A DNA stretch of 64,000 nucleotides, taken from positions 62,001 to 126,000 of the forward strand of contig VBWC01000018.1 in NCBI GenBank assembly GCA_006218035.1. The letters run 5' to 3'. Below the pieces are notes generated by a model. The model saw only the letters and a program-made list of their open reading frames with translations. It was not told the origin of the DNA and searched no databases. Origin of the DNA: Gammaproteobacteria bacterium. GTDB taxonomy: Bacteria > Pseudomonadota > Gammaproteobacteria > VBWC01. The translations under genes were made by a program, and so were the position numbers. Positions 62,334 to 64,000 of this stretch are shown here, piece by piece; within the stretch, counting starts at the first letter, position 1; each line of letters begins with the position of its first letter.

Positions 62334-63119
62334 CTACTTGAAGACCGAAACGAGAAACGACTGCAGCTCCGTCCACGAGGCACGATCCGCTGCCTCGTTA
62401 TATTTCAGCGGCAGATTGAATTGCTCGCCGTAACGATCGGCGTCCGGATTCGTGAACGAATGCACCGCCCCAGGATAGGCAGTGAACTTATAATCGACAC
62501 CCGCGTTTTGCATTTCGGCCTTGAATTGCTCCACCTGTTCCGCCGGTATAAACGGATCATCGGCACCGTGCAGAACCAATACCTTCGCGCGTACCTTGCC
62601 AGGCTGCGCCGGTTGCGACGTACCGAGATGGCCATGAAAACTCGCGACACCGTCAAGATCGAGACCAAGACGCGCCATCTGCAATACCACCGCCCCGCCG
62701 AAACAGTAGCCGATCGCCGCAATCTTCTCGCTATCCGTCGCCTTGTGTTTTTTTAGAACGTCCGTCGCCGCGAGAAATCTGGCTTGCGCCTCGGGCAGAT
62801 TATTGGCGATCGCACTCGAAAACTTGCCGGCGTCGTCGGGATGAGTCGCTTGCCTGCCATCCCCGTACATGTCGACCGCCAATGCGACATAGCCGAGTTC
62901 GGCGAGCATCAGCGCCCGCTTTCGCGCGTAATCGTTGTGTCCCCACCATTCATGCACGACCAGCACGGCTGGCCGCCTGGCATCGCTGCTGTCGTCATAG
63001 GCGAGAAAACCCTTGAGTATCGTATCACCGGACCGGTATTCGACCGGCTCACCGACGACCGTCGCGTTGACAGCACCTGCCAAACCCAGCAGAAAGAATG
63101 CAAGACACAGTCGTAGCAT
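62334..63119 (-). CDS. Exported dienelactone hydrolase family protein
   Basis: 261 aa from the ATG at 63119 (GGAGGGTGCC upstream). Signal peptide (LCLAFFLLGLAGAVNA). Alpha/beta hydrolase with the DLH triad: nucleophile Cys in GYCFGG, Asp in LVLHGADDPFIP, His in PGAVHSFTN. Periplasmic hydrolase of unknown substrate. The membrane-protein gene starts 23 bp after its stop, so they likely form one transcript. Confidence 0.92.
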   Translation of the reverse strand: MLRLCLAFFLLGLAGAVNATVVGEPVEYRSGDTILKGFLAYDDSSDARRPAVLVVHEWWGHNDYARKRALMLAELGYVALAVDMYGDGRQATHPDDAGKFSSAIANNLPEAQARFLAATDVLKKHKATDSEKIAAIGYCFGGAVVLQMARLGLDLDGVASFHGHLGTSQPAQPGKVRAKVLVLHGADDPFIPAEQVEQFKAEMQNAGVDYKFTAYPGAVHSFTNPDADRYGEQFNLPLKYNEAADRASWTELQSFLVSVFK

Positions 63120-63490
63120 AATTGGCACCCTCCACGACTTGATAGTGAGTGACTAATCGGGCTGCAGGCCCGTCGCAGCTGCAGATATCCGGAAAAGCCT
63201 TGTCACCATCTAACCACTGTTAGATCGTCAGCACAACCCTGCCAAGGGTATGCCCCGGTTCAGTCAACGGATGAGTCTCCGCTGGTCGGGTAGAAACGCC
63301 TGACTCACCTCAATCTTCAGTTTCCTGATTCGATCAAAGCGCTGCAAGCATCCGGTATCTCCCCGTGATGCGCGCGGGCCTCTGGCCACCGGCTTCAACT
63401 ACCTGAGTCGGCAACCGGACTGCGGGCTCACCGATATCCGCCAGACGCAGTACATCACATCAACATCACCCGCCGCGAGCGTTCAGCAAA
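63120..63490. other. Intergenic, no gene seen
   Basis: About 370 bp. No coding frame with support; no repeats recognised. Confidence 0.4.
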
Positions 63491-63832
63491 TCATATTCGT
63501 CGCTTGAGATGATTACGCGCCTTGAATCCCGCCGGCTTGGCGCTGATCCACTCGACGAATTGCTTGATATCCGACTGGCCGAGCAGCCGCTCCCGCGAGT
63601 TGAATACGTCGCCAAGCTCCTTCTCCGAAAATATCGCGTGGACCTGTCCGTGACACGCATGACATAACCACAAGGTGTTCGCGTACATTACCTCGATCTT
63701 GTGATCGCGCCGCAGACGCTTGGTACGATGCGTGGTCCGCGGCATCAGATGATGCCGCGTCAACGCGTCCACAGTTCGATCGCACAGTTCACAAACACCG
63801 TCCTTTCTGGTATTACGGGGATGACTGTTCAT
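63491..63832 (-). CDS. Small HNH-type nuclease
   Basis: 113 aa. CELCDRTVDALTRHHLMPR and TLWLCHACHGQVH give two CxxC knuckles and the HH/H catalytic set of HNH endonucleases. GAGGAGAC precedes the ATG. Standalone, no methylase or restriction partner nearby; could act in DNA repair, defence or be a homing-type relic. Confidence 0.88.
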   Translation of the reverse strand: MNSHPRNTRKDGVCELCDRTVDALTRHHLMPRTTHRTKRLRRDHKIEVMYANTLWLCHACHGQVHAIFSEKELGDVFNSRERLLGQSDIKQFVEWISAKPAGFKARNHLKRRI

Positions 63833-64000
63833 TGTCTCCTCATTACGGCTCAGGTCCGGTTAACGGGATTGTCGATACGCTAAAGCGCTAGATGGTAATT
63901 ATTTTTCGCAGGGCGCGTCCATAATGTTTGGATGCCCGCAGTGTCGCGCCCGAGTCCACGCGGCCGCTCGGGGTGAGACGAAAATACTGCAACTGCTAAA

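Noticed and set aside
63219-63232. GTTAGAT as an attC core
   Set aside because: Isolated 7-mer without a companion box or a gene at the right distance.
1-64000. tRNA or rRNA genes
   Set aside because: No tRNA T-loop/acceptor combination or conserved rRNA segment was recognised on either strand; a covariance scan was not possible.

Overview
The window is a GC-rich proteobacterial chromosome segment. A gammaproteobacterium is the best guess, from the MltD with three LysM domains, NirB-NirD-NasA nitrate assimilation, YceI, DUF2845, a LemA/TPM cluster and beta carbonic anhydrase, but no rRNA, tRNA or ribosomal protein gene is present to fix the taxon. No prophage, CRISPR array or origin was seen.

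Layout. 1-17 kb is mostly ordinary core: the end of mltD, a TauE/SafE permease, an archaemetzincin-like protein without a zinc site, a c3-like cytochrome, a PAS-GGDEF-EAL protein, beta carbonic anhydrase, a FGE-domain protein, purK-purE, and a truncated hemoglobin next to its own [2Fe-2S]/FAD/NAD reductase (probable split nitric oxide dioxygenase). A HEAT protein, a duplicated DUF2845 protein and a FemAB-like acyltransferase follow. 17.5-20.9 kb is a MacA/MacB-type ABC exporter operon interrupted by a palindromic repeat. 21.2-22.8 kb is a HipBA toxin-antitoxin pair. 23.2-31.9 kb is one giant gene for an NdvB-type cyclic beta-1,2-glucan synthase.

32.6-46.9 kb is an accessory, repeat-rich and decaying region. 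It holds remnants of IS110/IS1111, IS3 and IS5-type elements, a 59-bp inverted-repeat element carrying a secreted coiled-coil protein, a diadenylate-cyclase-like nucleotide-sensor protein, a truncated capA, two integron attC-like half-sites, VIT1, YidB, a large metzincin protease with a Trp/Val/Lys-rich amphipathic N-terminus, pirin, a relBE-like pair with a dead toxin, CsbD, and a dead copper P-type ATPase. 46.9-52.3 kb returns to stable genes (AI-2E family permease, TPM/TPM/LemA operon, cytochrome c, glycosyltransferase) with a norB remnant and a VOC remnant.

52.8-58.4 kb is the nitrate/nitrite assimilation operon nirB-nirD-nasA, preceded by an excellent sigma-54 promoter match. 58.6-64 kb holds small unknown proteins, an outer-membrane beta-barrel protein, a TlpA-like thioredoxin, YceI, a polytopic membrane protein, dienelactone hydrolase and a small HNH nuclease.

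The most notable discoveries are: a family of IS5-type MITEs with matching GGAACCTCTGA-like ends and 4-bp YTAR target duplications, one of which is made almost entirely of five abutting perfect hairpins; the split trHb/reductase pair; the metzincin with an unusual N-terminal segment; and the nucleotide-sensor gene beside an attC half-site.
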